From UBA9653 sp014859835 (lineage in GTDB: Archaea > Thermoplasmatota > Thermoplasmata > UBA10834): a stretch of 45,812 nt of DNA. The stretch covers positions 1 to 45,812 of the forward strand of contig JACZKW010000095.1 in assembly GCA_014859835.1 (NCBI GenBank), read 5' to 3'. The notes under the pieces are model-generated. The model did no database searches and was not told the DNA's origin. It saw only the letters and a program-made list of their open reading frames with translations. This document shows, piece after piece, positions 43,337-45,812 of this stretch (positions are counted from its first letter, which is position 1; each line of letters opens with the position of its first letter). The translations under genes were made by a program, and so were the position numbers.

Positions 43337-44404
43337 ATGGTTGTGGTGGGGCTAAAGACCGAGATTGATAGGATAATCGAGGAATCATCTCGGAAGTTGT
43401 ACCAGATATCCATACCTCCTGTACGATGTTGGCTTCTGGACGGTGTCCTGTATAAGGGCCGAGAGGATTCCGCTTATCAGAAAGCGCTTGCAGAATGCGA
43501 ACGCTATCCTCCACGGGTCAAGCTACTAAATACTCTCAGAGAAGATGGCACTTGGCCGATATCGAAACAGCGGATGATTGAGGAGGACGCCGGTCCGGGC
43601 CCTCCATTTGGTTGGACCTCAACGATGGTGTTGCGGAACCTGTATCTGCTGTACGAGTACTTCACGCCTCCAGGGACGGGTTACACTGACAACGCCCTAG
43701 AGAGGATACTTGAATGGCAGCATGAGGATGGGTATATACTTGGTCCTGAGCAAGACATGCTCCCGCGTCCAGCCCGCAATGGCCTCGCCATGTGCGTGCT
43801 ATACAGGTTCAAGAAAGAGCGCGACCCACGGGTCAGAAAGCTTGTCCAGTGGATCGTAGATAGCCAGAGACATGACGGAGGATGGAATATCCCGTTTATT
43901 CAAGACGCGAGGTATCGTGATGAGTACAAGTACTTGCCTATTGATGAGTTCGTCGCAATGGTCAAAAGAGGCGAGGTTGCGGCGTGCACTGCAGAGGAGT
44001 CCAGGACTATACCAAGCTGCATCTGGAGCACTTTGGGTGCTCTGAGAGGACTCAATTGGAGCGATTCGCTCCGTGAGGACAAGAAGTTCAGGTCCGGAGG
44101 CGATTTTCTCCTGAATAGCTTCTTCAAACGCAACTACCACACCAACTTCTACTATTCGGAGAAGAACTGGACTATGCTGAAATTCCCTGTCTACTATGGG
44201 AGTGGATTGACAGCGATAGACTGCCTTGAGTATATGGGATTCGGCCCCGATGACCCCAGGATGGAGAAGGCTATACGATGGCTCATTAGCATGAGGCGAA
44301 GTGACGGGTTCTGGTACCGGTCGATAAGGCCTCACATCCTTGACGACCAATGGATCACGGTGACCGCGCTGATGATACTGGCATTCTACTTGAGGATGTA
44401 CTAG
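43337..44404 (+). CDS. Terpenoid-cyclase / prenyltransferase-fold (alpha-alpha toroid) protein
   Basis: 355 residues with repeats of the squalene-cyclase/prenyltransferase barrel: I-L-E-W-Q-H-E-D-G-Y, W-I-V-D-S-Q-R-H-D-G-G-W-N and W-L-I-S-M-R-R-S-D-G-F-W-Y. These are QW-like motifs that repeat along the chain. No D-x-D-D cyclisation motif and no zinc ligands of protein prenyltransferases are visible, so catalysis is doubtful. There is no signal peptide. It is transcribed divergently from the giant surface-protein gene, 251 bp away. Function unknown. Confidence 0.72.
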   Translation: MVVVGLKTEIDRIIEESSRKLYQISIPPVRCWLLDGVLYKGREDSAYQKALAECERYPPRVKLLNTLREDGTWPISKQRMIEEDAGPGPPFGWTSTMVLRNLYLLYEYFTPPGTGYTDNALERILEWQHEDGYILGPEQDMLPRPARNGLAMCVLYRFKKERDPRVRKLVQWIVDSQRHDGGWNIPFIQDARYRDEYKYLPIDEFVAMVKRGEVAACTAEESRTIPSCIWSTLGALRGLNWSDSLREDKKFRSGGDFLLNSFFKRNYHTNFYYSEKNWTMLKFPVYYGSGLTAIDCLEYMGFGPDDPRMEKAIRWLISMRRSDGFWYRSIRPHILDDQWITVTALMILAFYLRMY

Positions 44405-44440
44405 TCACATTCTTGTCAATGATGATATGAGGCGATGCCG

Positions 44441-45409
44441 CTAATGGAGAGCAGACTTTTCTTCGAAGACCAGGTGGTATACCTGGCTCTCGTTCTCGAC
44501 TTTGAAACCTAGGGATATGTACAATCCAAGAGCTTTGTCGTTCTTAGCGTCGACCCCGATAAAGATCGTATCGTGTCCTTTGCTCTCGAGCCATTTCATC
44601 CCATCAACAAGCATGGCGGTTCCAAGTCCTTGCCCTCGCATAGCCTTGGTGACGCCAAGCAGGTCTATCCATCCGGATTGAATTCCATGATTCGCATTGA
44701 ATCTCATCGGAACCTCCGCGACACATAGTTCAACAGTCTCCGAGGACTTCCTGGCCATTGATACCATCCAGGGGTCATCGCACGCATCTCTCCATCTCGT
44801 CCATCTCCGCTGCGGCTCGGGAGCGAAACTGAAGTGTTCTGAGAACGTATCGTTTAGGATCTCTGTGAAGACTGCTATCTCGTCATCTGACATCTCTTTT
44901 AGCATTCTGTGCGTCACTTCTATTCCTGAGGGAAATTTCCTTTGCGGAATGTCTCCTTTGTCTCGTCGTGCCAGCCGATAGAAGTGCCGGACGCTCTTGA
45001 ATCCGGACCGAAGGTACAGGTCCTTCTTCCATCCCTCGGTCTCTTCTATCTTTGCCATCGCTCGACCTACGCCTCGCGATTTGATGTAATCGAGCGCTAG
45101 CCTCATCAATTCCTCTTCTGCCCCGCATCCTCGTGCCTCAGGGATGACATCAATTTCGACCCATCCATCGTCAAGGCCAGCTTGGATTCTCCCCTCTTCG
45201 ATAACTCCGATTCCGTATGCTATGGGTATCGTTCCGTCGAAGACCAGCCAAGCACCTTCCGGACTGTAGTCAGGGTCATCAAAAGTCTCAGAATTGAGTT
45301 CGGCAGGTGTTAGGTCGTGATGATACGCAGTCTCCCGCCTCGATATGTTCGTTATCGAAGTAATCAGGTCGATATCCTGTTCTACGGGATGTCGATACGC
45401 AAGGGTCAT
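44441..45409 (-). CDS. Tandem-GNAT acetyltransferase, paralogue C
   Basis: 322-residue two-domain GNAT related to 29756 and 34497. Domain 1 has DDGWVEIDVIPEARGCGAEEEL; domain 2 has LLGVTKAMRGQGLGTAMLVDG and VDAKNDKALGLYISLGF. The start ATG 45409 lies ~29 bp after a TATA-like ATAAATATT on the minus strand (45435-45443), pointing to a leaderless gene. It converges on the cyclase-fold gene. Substrate unknown. Confidence 0.85.
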   Translation of the reverse strand: MTLAYRHPVEQDIDLITSITNISRRETAYHHDLTPAELNSETFDDPDYSPEGAWLVFDGTIPIAYGIGVIEEGRIQAGLDDGWVEIDVIPEARGCGAEEELMRLALDYIKSRGVGRAMAKIEETEGWKKDLYLRSGFKSVRHFYRLARRDKGDIPQRKFPSGIEVTHRMLKEMSDDEIAVFTEILNDTFSEHFSFAPEPQRRWTRWRDACDDPWMVSMARKSSETVELCVAEVPMRFNANHGIQSGWIDLLGVTKAMRGQGLGTAMLVDGMKWLESKGHDTIFIGVDAKNDKALGLYISLGFKVENESQVYHLVFEEKSALH

Positions 45410-45434
45410 CGATTTGAGTAGCCTTGAATATGTG

Positions 45435-45443
45435 ATAAATATT
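45435..45443 (-). promoter_or_regulatory. TATA box of tandem-GNAT paralogue C
   Basis: AATATTTAT on the minus strand, ~29 bp before the ATG at 45409, with no Shine-Dalgarno between. Confidence 0.45.
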
Positions 45444-45637
45444 GTGGTTCTCGCTGCCCCTTCTCAGACCAGATCATTGGTACGAGGAGACGACATAATC
45501 ATTGCCATGGGATGGCTCATATTGCATTTTTCAGATGAAGACCAGCAAGAAAAATCATGTCATATGCTCTCTTAAGAGGTTTAAGTGCCAGGTGAAGGAC
45601 ATAAGCCCCTTCAAACGCTCATGTTAATAGGTCATAT

Positions 45638-45808
45638 GTGACCGTTTTCACGCAGACTGGCTCGTTCCGAGCGGAGCCGATTGCAGTCGTTTTCAGAGGA
45701 TATTTCGCCGAGACGACTGAGGAGCTAGGCGTGAGGGAGTTCGCGCGTCTGCCGGCTCCGCAGGGCATGGAGAAGCTCAAGAAAGACTCTCTGCTCGGGG
45801 GGACATAA
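45638..45808 (+). CDS. Possible small GTG-started protein at the window end
   Basis: A 56-codon frame from GTG 45638 to TAA 45806-45808 reads MTVFTQTGSFRAEPIAVVF and on to PAPQGMEKLKKDSLLGGT. It is basic/amphipathic with protein-like composition and higher GC at third positions than the flanks. There is no in-frame ATG and no clear ribosome binding site. Not recognised; it could also be a gene fragment. Confidence 0.4.
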   Translation: MTVFTQTGSFRAEPIAVVFRGYFAETTEELGVREFARLPAPQGMEKLKKDSLLGGT

Positions 45809-45812
45809 ATAT

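Noticed and set aside
1..45812. CRISPR array, rRNA or canonical tRNA genes
   Set aside because: No regularly spaced direct repeats, no rRNA-like sequence and no complete cloverleaf with a standard T-arm and acceptor stem were found by reading both strands.

Overview
The window looks like chromosome of an archaeon, most likely a member of the Thermoplasmatota. The evidence is a pyruvoyl-dependent arginine decarboxylase next to deoxyhypusine synthase, an archaeal-type class-III PLP enzyme, histidine kinases with archaeal HD-x-x-N H-boxes, many genes with a TATA-like box 24-30 bp before the start codon and no Shine-Dalgarno (leaderless first genes), and Shine-Dalgarno motifs on internal operon genes. 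No rRNA, canonical tRNA or CRISPR array was found. The taxonomic call is inference.

Layout. 0.1-4.7 kb: a GAF-type sensor kinase, a short-chain dehydrogenase, a DUF420-like membrane protein, a ferritin-like diiron protein, homoserine dehydrogenase and a rubredoxin. 4.9-8.3 kb: a complete succinate dehydrogenase operon (sdhC-sdhD-sdhA-sdhB) preceded by a strong TATA box and a tRNA-like fold, and closed by a hairpin terminator. 8.3-12.6 kb: bacterioferritin-like protein, cyclophilin-like protein, a second dehydrogenase, a 593-bp transposon remnant (inverted repeats, 9-bp target duplication, TnpB fragment), an iron-sulfur flavoprotein and an M29 aminopeptidase. 12.6-18.5 kb: acetyltransferases, a desulforedoxin-like mini-protein and two more sensor kinases of the same unusual GAF type. 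18.5-20 kb: a decayed MoxR-type ATPase fragment and a small membrane-protein gene interrupted by an in-frame UGA, coupled to an exported protein. 20.1-25.3 kb: arginine decarboxylase, deoxyhypusine synthase, class-III aminotransferase/racemase, a tandem Lrp-like regulator and a CBS protein. 25.5-29.7 kb: cupin, flavodoxin, acetyltransferase, a hybrid receiver-PAS-kinase with Asn at the phosphoacceptor site, and the fluoride channel crcB with its DUF190 partner. 29.7-35.5 kb: two tandem-GNAT genes, a small anchored acidic peptide, a drug-type MFS transporter and a secreted clostripain-family protease. 35.5-43.1 kb: one giant gene of about 2523 codons. 43.3-45.8 kb: a terpenoid-cyclase-fold protein, another tandem-GNAT gene and a small GTG-started ORF.

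How it fits together. SDH, the multicopper oxidase and the iron/redox proteins (ferritin-like proteins, rubredoxin, desulforedoxin-like protein, flavodoxins) suggest an organism that respires and meets oxygen or metals. Arginine decarboxylase supplies agmatine for the polyamine/hypusine pathway served by the neighbouring deoxyhypusine synthase. Three orphan kinases share four copies of one distinctive GAF subtype, and seven GNAT genes (four with two-domain or extended form) suggest local family expansion. The most striking object is the giant cell-surface protein that joins a CotA/laccase-like multicopper oxidase, a fibronectin-type domain, a right-handed beta-helix, eleven Ig-like repeats and a C-terminal membrane anchor in one chain.
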